Position numbers and translations under genes: made by a program. A stretch of 64,000 nucleotides of DNA from contig CAVZZZ010000005.1 in NCBI GenBank assembly GCA_963780045.1, positions 1,240,001 through 1,304,000 of the forward strand, written 5' to 3'. Below are positions 37,346 through 45,366 of this stretch, in pieces. The notes beneath the pieces are model-generated. The model ran no database searches. It saw only the letters and a list, made by a program, of their open reading frames with translations, and had not been told where the DNA came from. How positions within the stretch are numbered: position 1 is the stretch's first letter; every line of letters starts with the position of its first letter. The DNA is from JANXQG01 sp963780045. Lineage in GTDB: Bacteria; Planctomycetota; Planctomycetia; Pirellulales; Thermoguttaceae.

Positions 37346-37457
37346 AAGTAGGTCCTGCTTGCCGAGCTGGACTATTGCGGCTTGAACTCTATTCCGCCGT
37401 TCAAAGTTGCGAGTGCGGTTCGCGGATAAGTCCATTCCGGCAGAACGGACCTACTTT
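37346..37457. repeat. REP-like inverted pair downstream of the RAYT gene
   Basis: 37346-37373 (AAGTAGGTCC..GAGCTGGACT) faces a clearer copy at 37429-37457 (AGTCCATTCC..GGACCTACTTT). The second copy recurs at 38150-38178, so REP-like units lie on both sides of the RAYT gene. Confidence 0.65.
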
Positions 37458-38056
37458 GCCCAACCGCCGTAGGGCCAGTCTATGTAGCGTGCGACCATGC
37501 CGCACTTGACCGGGTTTTCGCGGATATAGCGGACGATCTTGTCGTCTTCTTCGTCGGATCGCGACCAGTGATCGAACCACTCTCGCTGCCAGAAACGACC
37601 GCCGTCAAGACTCATCAGTTTGCTTGCCTGATGGCCCGTCCAGCGCTTGAAGTCGCTCACGGTCGCCTTCAATCGTCCTTTGACGAGTTCGAAGAAGATA
37701 TGGATGTGGTTTGGCATGACAACGAACTCGAAGACGCGCCAATCTCCGCGGGCTTCGCGGTGCCGAATAGCCTCGACCACCAATTGCGCGATCTCGGGCT
37801 GGGAGAGGTGCAGAGCGTGCTCGCCGCGATCGAGCCAAGTCTCCATCTCGCGAAACTTCTGCCGTTGATGTTGCAGCCATGCTTCTTCGTATCTCGGCAG
37901 GTTGGCTTGTTGTCGGGAAAGCAGGAGAATGCGATTGCGGCCCGAGACAGGTATCGCGCCGGCAAGGTGCAAGGTCACGAAGTACCGTCCCTCCTAAACC
38001 TCCCAGTGCGGCAAACGATCGTACCAGAAATCAATCGTTGCGGGGCGTCGAGTCAT
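37451..38056 (-). pseudogene. RAYT (REP-associated tyrosine transposase) with an in-frame TAG
   Basis: About 200 residues reading through codon 21. From the ATG at 38056 the chain begins MTRRPATIDFWYDRLPHWEV, then TAG (37994-37996), then EGRYFVTLHLAGAIP, exactly as in intact RAYT proteins where this position is normally Glu or Gly. Later motifs: VVMPNHIHIFFEL (the HUH-like His pair), GRFWQREWFDHWSRSDEEDD and YIRENPVKCGMVA with the conserved helix. The catalytic Tyr should lie in the helix before RFWQRE; here SKLMSLDGG stands close to that place and I do not see a clear Tyr. RAYTs are single-strand DNA transposases domesticated to spread REP elements. The stop may be a mutation or a base error; GTG at 37978 could allow re-initiation. 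REP-like repeats flank the gene. Confidence 0.78.
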
Positions 38057-38149
38057 GCGAATCGTCGCTAGAGGTCTCGCTTTGCGAAGGACGATCGCGC
38101 GCCGGCCAAATCGAAAACGTTTAGATCCTCAAAACAGTTTACACGCAAT

Positions 38150-38178
38150 AGTCCATTCCGGCAGAAAGGGCCTACTTT
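38150..38178. repeat. REP-like unit upstream of the RAYT gene
   Basis: AGTCCATTCCGGCAGAAAGG followed by GCCTACTTT. It matches 37429-37457 at all but two or three positions, same orientation, 720 bases apart. Confidence 0.7.
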
Positions 38179-38181
38179 CGT

Positions 38182-38418
38182 CTACCGCGTGTATCCCAAC
38201 GACTTCACGACCGACAACATTTCTTCGTAGGTGATGAAACGGCGGCGGTGACGGACTTTGTAGCCGTCGATGGCGCTGGCCAGCTCCTGGGCGTCGGGCG
38301 AAAGGCCGTCGTGCGAATTGGTGAATTGGCGGCGCTCAAAAGTTGGACTGCGGTCCGCAATCTCGTACGAGCGGCGATCGACGAAAGATTCCGGATGCGT
38401 CGAAAGTTCCTGCGACAT
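38182..38418 (-). CDS. Small conserved planctomycete protein of unknown function
   Basis: 78 residues, soluble, with a conserved-looking C-terminus YKVRHRRRFITYEEMLSVVK and SLGYTR. The pattern RRFITYEEML.V..SLGY is one I associate with small planctomycete proteins of unknown role. GAGGA lies about nine bases before the ATG, supporting translation. No recognised domain. It stands next to the REP-like unit at 38150. Confidence 0.65.
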   Translation of the reverse strand: MSQELSTHPESFVDRRSYEIADRSPTFERRQFTNSHDGLSPDAQELASAIDGYKVRHRRRFITYEEMLSVVKSLGYTR

Positions 38419-38594
38419 GATGGTTTTCCTCGTTCGGAATGGGATGCAGTATCGGTTGATCGGTTATCCTGTTGAAGTGTACGTCACTATTCGTAGAGTG
38501 GGCCTGCGCTCGCTTGAAGCGATCTTGTCCCACCCTACGGATCGCGTGCTATAATCCGTATATCCGTCCCTTCGCAAACTCAGGAGCGGCCTTT

Positions 38595-39632
38595 ATGCGG
38601 TCTTCGGCCTGCCTGTTATCGTTATCGGCCTTGTTCTTCGTCGCGCCTGTTGTCTCGGCCGCCACCAAGGGCCAAGTGGATCTGGAAATCGCCGGCGGCA
38701 CGCAACCGGGCGCGGCACTGTCGTTCCAGGAATGGAGCCGTGCGTTGACCGCCGCAGGTGTGAAGCAGAGATTCAGCCTCCGCGGCGGCCAAGCCGGCGA
38801 TAAGCCGGCCATCGAGACCGGCGGCACGGAGCAACTGCCGTTCTACAAGGTGACCGCCGTGCTCACGCAAGGCGACGTGCTGGTCGTGCCCGGCGCACGC
38901 TTTCGCCGCACGGAGTGCAAGCAACTGGCCCAGTGGCTGGACGACCTGGCCAGGCTCGGGCCGCCGGAAAAGCGGGAACGGATCGTCGCTTTCGGGCTCA
39001 CCGCCAGCCAGTTGAAAAAGGTCCGCGCCGATCTTGCCAAGACCGTCGATTTCTCCACCAAAGGCATGTCGCGGACTGACGCAGTCAACAAGATCGCCGC
39101 ACAGCTCGAATTGAAACTGGCGGTGGATGGCCACCTGAGCGATGCCGACAGCGATGACGACAAGATCGCCGAGGAGCTTTCCGGCCTTTCCATCGGCACG
39201 GCATTGGCCTGCATCCTGCGTCCGCCCGGCTTCTGCATGGTCCCGCGCGAAGCGGACGACACGCTGGGCTACACGGTGAAAAAGGCCGAGCTTGGCAAGG
39301 AGGTTTGGCCCATCGGCTGGCCGGCGGAAAACACGCAGAAGATCTTGCCCGGAATTTACGAGTTTCATAACGTGAATGTTTCCGGCGTCGCCGCGACAAA
39401 GGTGCTGGCGGCGGTCGGCAAGCAGCTTGGCGTGCCGGTACTTTACGATCACAATGCCATGGCTTTTCACGGCGTTGATCTGGCCAAGGCGGTCGTCTCC
39501 TATCCGCAGAAGCGCACCAACTACAGCATCGCTCTGCGGGCTATGCTGGCCAAAGTCGGGCTGAAGTTCGAAGTGCGGATCGACGAGGCGGGCAAGCCGT
39601 TTCTGTGGGTGACGACGATGAAGCCGGTGTGA
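38595..39632 (+). CDS. Secreted planctomycete protein of unknown function
   Basis: 345 residues. A signal peptide (ACLLSLSALFFVAPVVSAA) follows the ATG at 38595, with CAGGAG about nine bases upstream. The C-terminal third (YEFHNVNVSGVAATKVLAAV, LGVPVLYDHNAMA, SIALRAMLAKVGLKFEVRID) resembles secretin/TonB short N-terminal (STN-like) domains, which carry a similar LGV.V....LRA.L...GL.YE pattern (resemblance only). No catalytic motif is visible. It is not obviously linked to the oxidoreductase gene downstream beyond sharing its direction. Confidence 0.65.
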   Translation: MRSSACLLSLSALFFVAPVVSAATKGQVDLEIAGGTQPGAALSFQEWSRALTAAGVKQRFSLRGGQAGDKPAIETGGTEQLPFYKVTAVLTQGDVLVVPGARFRRTECKQLAQWLDDLARLGPPEKRERIVAFGLTASQLKKVRADLAKTVDFSTKGMSRTDAVNKIAAQLELKLAVDGHLSDADSDDDKIAEELSGLSIGTALACILRPPGFCMVPREADDTLGYTVKKAELGKEVWPIGWPAENTQKILPGIYEFHNVNVSGVAATKVLAAVGKQLGVPVLYDHNAMAFHGVDLAKAVVSYPQKRTNYSIALRAMLAKVGLKFEVRIDEAGKPFLWVTTMKPV

Positions 39633-39739
39633 ATTGCCGGGGATTTGACCCCGCGGGGCGCCTGGGTTACACTGACCGTTGGCACTTTGCCCTTCTAAGC
39701 TGGAAAAATCGCTGTCGCCTTGCAAAAAGGAGCCTGTCC

Positions 39740-41206
39740 ATGAGCCATATTACGCGTCGCCGTTTCGTTCAACTTGCCGCCGCCGGAATGGGGGCCGCCG
39801 CCGGTGGAATCAACTCCGGCTTTGTCGTCGCCGGCACGAAGTCGTCTCCCAAAATCGTCGGCGCCAACGACAAGATTCGCGTTGCCGTCTGCGGGCTCAA
39901 CGGCCGGGGAGGCGCCCACGTCGGGGCCTACTCCAAAATGGACGGCGTCGAAATCGCTTACCTCGTCGATCCTGACAGCACGCAATTCGCCTCGAAACTG
40001 AAGACGATCGAGCGCACCTCCGGCAACCGCCCGAAATGCGTTGGCGACCTCCGCAAGGCCCTGGACGACAAGAGTCTCGACGCCATTTCCATCGCCACGC
40101 CGAACCATTGGCACTCACTGCTGACCATCTGGGGCTGCCAGGCGGGCAAGCACGTCTACGTGGAAAAGCCGTGCAGTCACACGATCTTCGAAGGCCGCAA
40201 GTGCATCGAGGCGGCGGCCAAGTACGGCGTCGTCGTGCAGCACGGCACGCAGCAGCGGAGCGAGAAGAAGCGTGCCGCCGAAATCGCCGCCTTGCATGCC
40301 GGCAAGTGGGGCAAGCTTCAAGTGAGCAAGGCCTACGTTTGCAAGCCGCGCTGGAGCATCGGGTTCAAATCCGACGAAGCGGCGCCGACGACGCTTAACT
40401 TCGAGCACTGGGTCGGCCCGGCCAAAATGCGGCCATTCAACCGCAACCTGGTGCATTACAACTGGCATTGGAATTGGGATTTCGGCAACGGCGAGATCGG
40501 CAATCAGGGCGTACACCAGTGCGACGTTGCTCATTGGTCATTGCCGCCCGGCTCGACGCTGCCGACGCGGGTCTGGAGCCTCGGCGGCCGGTTGGCTTAC
40601 AAGGACCAAGGCCAGACTCCCAACATGCAGTTGGCCGTCTACGAGTTCGGCGACGTGACCGTGGTCATCGAGGTCCGCGGACTGGTGGGCAAGGACGAGA
40701 ACGGCGGGGACAACTTCCCGCAGAAAGTTTCCAACGAGTTTTACACCAGCGAAGGCATGGTCCGCGACGGGAAGTTCCATCCCAAGGACGGCGGCAAGGA
40801 GCACAAGATGGCAATTGAGTCTCCGCACGTCACTCCCGGCGGCCCTTTCGGCAGCTTCATCCATTGCGTCCGCAACCACGCGCCGCAGGAGGTCAACGCG
40901 CCGATCACCAACGGTCACTATTCCGCCGCGCTGTGCCACCTTGCGAACATCTCCTACGTACTGGGCAAGGAAGTTCCCTTCAGCCAGGAGCCGGAGGGGA
41001 TGAACAATCCGCAGATCGCCGAGTCGTTCGAGACGATCAAGCGGAACCTCAAGGCAGTCGGCGTCAATCTCGACAAGACGAGCTACCGCATGGGCCGCAC
41101 GCTCACCATCGACCCCAAGGCCGAGCGCTTCATCGGCGACTCGGAGGCAGACGCGCTGCTGACGCGGGACTATCGGGCGCCGTACGTCGTGCCGGAAACG
41201 GTTTAG
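39740..41206 (+). CDS. Tat-exported Gfo/Idh/MocA family oxidoreductase
   Basis: 488 residues. A twin-arginine signal (SHITRRRFVQLAAAGMGAAA) follows the ATG at 39740, which has AAAAAGGAG upstream. The NAD(P)-binding Rossmann start IRVAVCGLNGRGGAHVGAYS differs slightly from the usual GxGxxG (G-L-N-G-R-G). The family lysine motif is present: GKHVYVEKPCSHTIFEG. The C-terminal region (NWHWNWDFGNGEIGNQGVHQ, with CDVAHWSL) is that of the large planctomycete group of secreted oxidoreductases, thought to act on sugars or their derivatives. The enzyme may carry its cofactor out of the cytoplasm, as known for glucose-fructose oxidoreductase. The substrate cannot be told. Confidence 0.88.
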   Translation: MSHITRRRFVQLAAAGMGAAAGGINSGFVVAGTKSSPKIVGANDKIRVAVCGLNGRGGAHVGAYSKMDGVEIAYLVDPDSTQFASKLKTIERTSGNRPKCVGDLRKALDDKSLDAISIATPNHWHSLLTIWGCQAGKHVYVEKPCSHTIFEGRKCIEAAAKYGVVVQHGTQQRSEKKRAAEIAALHAGKWGKLQVSKAYVCKPRWSIGFKSDEAAPTTLNFEHWVGPAKMRPFNRNLVHYNWHWNWDFGNGEIGNQGVHQCDVAHWSLPPGSTLPTRVWSLGGRLAYKDQGQTPNMQLAVYEFGDVTVVIEVRGLVGKDENGGDNFPQKVSNEFYTSEGMVRDGKFHPKDGGKEHKMAIESPHVTPGGPFGSFIHCVRNHAPQEVNAPITNGHYSAALCHLANISYVLGKEVPFSQEPEGMNNPQIAESFETIKRNLKAVGVNLDKTSYRMGRTLTIDPKAERFIGDSEADALLTRDYRAPYVVPETV

Positions 41207-41224
41207 GCCTTCTGTCGGAAGGGA

Positions 41225-42432
41225 CTAGCTCCACAACTGCCTTACTGCCTCGACCAAACGCCGATAATGCTCCGGCTCGTTGTAGGCCTGCGCGGAGACC
41301 CGAAGTACGACCCGCGGCGCAGCGGGGAAGAAGTAGACCGGCACTTCGATCTGGTAGCGGTCGAACAGATCCTTATGCAAGCGATGCTGGTCGATGACGC
41401 CGCCCGGCGGATCGGGATCGCTCGTCAGTTCAACCGCCGCCATTGAGCCGAGCATTTCGGGCGGACACAACGGCCGCGCGGCAAGCTCGGCGGCCAGTAG
41501 CGCTTGGGCGGCCACGGCATATTCATGGTTGCGCCGCATCAAGGCCGCCATTCCGCCCGGCAGCACGCTGTCCAAAAACTCGATCGCCGTACCCACGCAC
41601 AACCACGACGTTGGGTCCAACGTGCCGGGCCAATCGAACAGGTCCTGAAAACGGCTGTAGCCGGGCCGCGGGCGGTTGTAGCCGTGGCTGATCACCGGCG
41701 GCACGATTTGCTCCTGCCGGTCGCGGCGGACGAAAAGGAAGCCGGCCGGCCGCGGGCGCAGAGCCACTTGTGACAGTTGGCGGTGTAGTAAGTCGGCCCA
41801 ATTCGCCGCAGGTCGATCTCGATCATGCCCGGCGCATGGGCGCCGTCGATCAAAGTCTCCACGCCGCGCTCGTGTAACCGCCGCACCAATTGCTCGACCG
41901 GGAAGATCATGGCCGAGGGACTCGTGACGTGATCGAGCAATGCGATCCGCGTCCGCTCCGTTACGCGCGCCAGCACTGCGTCGACAATCTGCTGGGACGA
42001 TTGGACGGGGAGCGGAATCTCCGTCACAACTGCCCGTGCGCCCGTTTTCTCGGCGACGAAGCGGGCGACGTTGTTGCAGGCGTTGTAGCCGTGGTTGGTG
42101 ACGAGGATCTCGTCGCCCGCGCGGAATTCAAGCGACCGCAGCACGCAGTTCACGCCGGCGGTGGCATTGGACACGAAGACCAAGTCTTGCGCGTCCGCGC
42201 CGATCAGCCCGGCAAGCTTTGCGCGCGAGGCGTCCAGCAGTTCCTGCATCGCTCGGGCGAGGAACTGCACCGGCCGGGCATCCATCCGGCAACGGAGCTC
42301 GCGCTGCCGCTGCAGCACCACCTCCGGGCACGCACCGAAAGCGCCGTGGTTGAGCATCGTCACGGCCGGATCAAGCGGCCATGCGGCAGCGGCGGGCAGG
42401 CCAGAGTCGGGAAAGGGAGCCAAGCTAGACAA
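41225..42432 (-). CDS. Class V aminotransferase, isopenicillin N epimerase-like (one frame break)
   Basis: About 400 residues joined near 41750. N-terminal WPLDPAVTMLNHGAFGACPE is the family start. VFVSNATAGVNCVLRSLEF binds the PLP phosphate region, LLDHVTSPSAMIFPVEQLV and LIDGAHAPGMIEIDL carry the conserved Asp and His, and YYTANCHKWLCA carries the PLP lysine. Downstream of the break, GFLFVRRDRQEQIVPPVISH and FDWPGTLDPTSWLCVGTAIE continue the family. Members include isopenicillin N epimerase-like and cysteine desulfurase-like enzymes; the substrate is unknown. The start (TTG at 42432) is uncertain because an AT-rich repeat begins there. Confidence 0.82.
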
Positions 42433-42560
42433 ATCTCAAATCACAAATACGAAGACCGAAACAAATCTCAGTACCAAATCATAAATGTTCCAAACAGTTT
42501 GGAACATTCGGTATTACCATTTCGGATTTGTTTCGGATTTCGAGTTTTGATATTGGGATT
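42430..42560. repeat. AT-rich intergenic hairpin with a 25-base perfect palindrome
   Basis: 42484-42508 reads AATGTTCCAAAC-A-GTTTGGAACATT, a 12-base stem with one central base. The flanks also pair partly (CGAAACAAATCTCA left, GGATTTGTTTCGG right). It lies between the 5' end of the aminotransferase gene and the 3' end of the small secreted protein gene. It is much richer in AT than its surroundings. A mobile REP-like element is likely. Confidence 0.75.
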
Positions 42561-42570
42561 TCAACCGCTT

Positions 42571-42864
42571 TCATCCGCCTTGCCGGCGCCTGACAACCAG
42601 TGCGGCGCCGCCTTTGACGAAGTCGCCAGGCCGAGGCAGCGCGGAGCCGCGATGGTACTCGCGGCGGACCGTGTTGCCGTAAAAGTGGAACGGCCGGTTG
42701 GGGCGGTCGAGGATCGGCGTCGATTCGATTTCTTGCTTCAGCTCGCCGCGGGCAACCACTACGCCCATCCAGCCCGTCCCGTTGTCGGCCGCGCAGGATG
42801 CTGCCGGGGCCGCAAATACTATCAAGGTGCTCAGTATAGACGCCGCAAAAACGATACGCAACAT
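42571..42864 (-). CDS. Small secreted planctomycete protein
   Basis: 97 residues. ATG at 42864, with GGAGG nine bases upstream, begins a signal peptide (IVFAASILSTLIVFAAPAASCA). The mature part GWMGVVVARGELKQEIESTP, ILDRPNRPFHFYGNTVRREY is compact and has no known motif; the pattern recurs in planctomycetes as far as I recall. It runs in the same direction as the aminotransferase gene, 137 bases upstream of it, with the palindromic repeat between. Confidence 0.6.
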   Translation of the reverse strand: MLRIVFAASILSTLIVFAAPAASCAADNGTGWMGVVVARGELKQEIESTPILDRPNRPFHFYGNTVRREYHRGSALPRPGDFVKGGAALVVRRRQGG

Positions 42865-43167
42865 GGCTAAAACCTCCGACGAAGACATCCCCTCTCCCTG
42901 CCGAAGCGGACTAGGGTGAGGGGTGCGTTCAACATCAAGTACACATTTCCTTCGTTCAGCGATCATCAATCCGTTGATGGGGAATGAATCCCTTCGCTGC
43001 GAAAGTCCATTCTTTTCTGATTAAGGTTTCGGCCGCTGCACGACGGTAATTCAGCCGCGTGGCGGACGCGCGGTTTGCGGCGGAAATGCCGGACAGTCCG
43101 CCCGCGCATTCGATAAAAGCGCCAAGGCAAGCCCGGCGCTTAGATCAAACGGCTATGCACGAAAGGG
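42865..43167. other. Intergenic region with one hairpin
   Basis: Holds the CCCCTCTCCCT / AGGGTGAGGGG hairpin at 42889-42923, of the same family as 35252-35274, just upstream of the small secreted protein gene. Nothing else recognisable was found. Confidence 0.5.
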
Positions 43168-44185
43168 CTAGTCCTTCTGCCGCGGGCGGATCACCTTCCA
43201 AGCCAGCCCGACCTTCTCCATCACGCGGATCGCCAGGTACGTCACGTCGAACTCCCACCAGCGGTGCCCGTGCGCGGCGCGGGCGGGGAAGGCGTGATGG
43301 TTGTTGTGCCAGCCTTCGCCGAAGGCCAAAAGGCCGACCCACCAGAGATTGCGGCTGTCGTCTTTCGTCTCGTAGTTGCGGTAACCCCACATGTGCGAGG
43401 CGGAGTTGACGGCCCAGGTGATGTGCAGTACGTAGACCAGCCGCAGGAACAGGCCCCAGACGAGAAGCGAAACGCCGGTCCGCAGGTCCCAGCAGCACCA
43501 GCCCAAGGCCAAGAGCGCGGCGCCCACGCCGATGTGCCAGAGCAGGAACGTCTTGTCCAACAGACGGAAGAACGGGTCCTTGAGCAGATCTTTCGCGTAG
43601 GTCTTGTGCATCTCTTGCCATTGCGGGTCCTTGGGACGCGGGAAGAGCCACAGGATGTGGCTCCACCAGCCGCCGTCGTGCGGCGAATGGGGATCGCCCT
43701 CCTGGTCGCTGAAGCGGTGGTGCTTGCGGTGGACGGCGACCCAGGTGATCGGCGGTCCCTCGCCGGCCAGCGTGCCCACCAGGCCCAGCAGGCGGCGGAC
43801 GCCGCGATAGGTCTGGAAGCTGGCATGCGTCAACAGGCGATGATAGCCGAGGCAAACGCCCAGGCCGCCGGTGATCCAGGACAGCACGCAGAAGGCGATC
43901 AGGCCGGCCCACGTGAAGCAAAACGGCGCCGCCAGAGCGCCGGCGTGGACGAGGACCAGCCAGCCGATGACCGGCCAATCCAGCCCGTTGGACCAGACGC
44001 GGATCATCTCGCGCTCGGCCGCTTCGTCGTATGCCTTGCGCTGTCGGCGCGACGGTAGTTTCCGCGACAGCGGTTGTCGCAGTGGCGGTCGACGCAGGCA
44101 GGCCTTCGGCCAAGGAGCGTTTCTTGCCGGGCGGGTCCAACAGGGCCAGACCGGAATCGTTCGTCACATCCAAATCGTCGAGCAT
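43168..44185 (-). CDS. Membrane fatty-acid (acyl-CoA type) desaturase (one frame break)
   Basis: About 340 residues joined near 44045; the main catalytic part, from residue about 60 on, is intact. The three His boxes of membrane desaturases are present: GYHRLLTHASF, HRKHHRFSDQEGDPHSPH and EGWHNNHHAFP. Hydrophobic segments WPVIGWLVLVHAGALAAPFC and WAGLIAFCVLSWITGGLGVC flank the first box. It introduces a double bond, usually delta-9, into acyl chains using a di-iron centre, O2 and an electron donor. An oxygen-dependent enzyme implies that the organism meets oxygen despite its anaerobic respiration genes. The short N-terminal part (SGLALLDPPGKKRSLAEGLP) is in the other frame. Confidence 0.88.
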
Positions 44186-44748
44186 AGTCGTTACAACTGT
44201 TCTTGTTTGCGGCCGGAGTAATGTCTATGGCAATTGTCTTTAGTCGGCCAAAAGCGTCAAGACAACATAGCCGCACGGGGCATCACTTGCCGCCACGAAG
44301 GCGCGCGCAGCGAGGCGCGAGAAGCAGTTTTCGCCGGAAAAACGCGGTCGAAATGCTCCCGACCGCGAGAATGTAAAAGTTACGTAAAAGTTCGCGAGAC
44401 CCGCGCCCCATCGCCCTTCGGCATCTGATTGCCGCCGCTATTACCCATGCAGCAGGCCGCGCGCTCCAGAACTGGCAGCGAGAAGCAACCGACCGAGTGC
44501 CACAGCCGGAATCGTCCCTCTCGGCAAGAGGGCGCCTAAGGACGTAGAATATGCCGGCGATCTCCTAACACAAGTCACATCTCCACCCCTGCCGTAGAGG
44601 GTTCGTCCGCGCGAAATCGTTCCGTAACGCAAGTTTTTTCGACCGGGGAAACGCTATGTGCAGGGCCGAGGTAGTGGTTTGCCGGGCACTGCGAACCACA
44701 CTAGAATAGAGTAGGGCAAACCTTCCCCCAATCGCAGAGCCATGCACC
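44186..44748. other. Intergenic region without recognised feature
   Basis: About 560 bases between the divergent desaturase and response regulator genes. I find no convincing gene, RNA or repeat other than a short direct repeat of GTAAAAGTT near 44375-44390. It must carry the promoters of both genes. Confidence 0.4.
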
Positions 44749-45219
44749 ATGAATCGAATGACTGTTGGAAGGCCGACCGAAATCTTGCTGGTTGAAGACA
44801 ATCTCGACGACGCCCGCATGACGATCGAGGCGTTGCACAGCGAGAACGTCCAATGCCGGGTGACGCTAGTCCGCGACGGCGAGGAGGCGATGACCTTTCT
44901 CCGCCGTGAAGGCGTGTTCGCGCAGGCGCCGCGGCCCGACGTGATCTTGCTGGACATGGAGTTGCCCAAGAAGGACGGCCGCGAGGTACTGGCCGACATC
45001 CGCGGCGACAGCCGCTTGCAGGCGATTCCCGTGCTGGTGTTGACCGCGTCGGCCGTGCATCGCGCCGTGTTGCAAGGCCAGAACTTGCGCGTCGACGGCT
45101 ACATGACCAAGCCCGTCAGCCTCGACCAGTTCATTCAGGCGGTCAAGATGCTCCGCCGTTCCGTATTGGCGGAGATGGTGCTGCCGGACGGCTCGCCGTT
45201 GCAAAGCGCGGCACAGTAG
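44749..45219 (+). CDS. Stand-alone CheY-like response regulator, Rcp1-type
   Basis: 156 residues, a single receiver domain. ILLVEDNLDDARMTIEAL carries the acidic pair, VILLDMELPKKDGREVLADI the phosphorylated Asp, VLVLTASAV the switch Thr, and DGYMTKPVSLDQF the conserved Lys. The LVEDNxxD..(M/L)..EAL start and the PKKDG motif are those of the Rcp1 subgroup that pairs with phytochrome-like or other hybrid kinases. No output domain and no kinase gene lie nearby, so its partner is elsewhere. An inverted repeat follows the stop. Confidence 0.9.
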   Translation: MNRMTVGRPTEILLVEDNLDDARMTIEALHSENVQCRVTLVRDGEEAMTFLRREGVFAQAPRPDVILLDMELPKKDGREVLADIRGDSRLQAIPVLVLTASAVHRAVLQGQNLRVDGYMTKPVSLDQFIQAVKMLRRSVLAEMVLPDGSPLQSAAQ

Positions 45220-45228
45220 CAGTGTGCT

Positions 45229-45284
45229 GGAGTCCCGCCTTTAGGCGGCCTGTTGATCGAGAATTCGCCTAAAGGCGGGAGTCC
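45229..45284. repeat. GGAGTCCCGCCTTTAGGCG inverted repeat
   Basis: Arms at 45229-45247 and 45266-45284 (CGCCTAAAGGCGGGAGTCC) pair with one mismatch around an 18-base loop. It sits between the response regulator and leuS. It may act as a terminator, but there is no U-tract, and the form resembles a dispersed repeat. Confidence 0.7.
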
Positions 45285-45366
45285 AACGCCATGCGAACCC
45301 GCTACTTTTCTTGATCCAAGACGGTACAATGCGGGTTTATCGTCTGAACACCCGCATTCTCGCACC

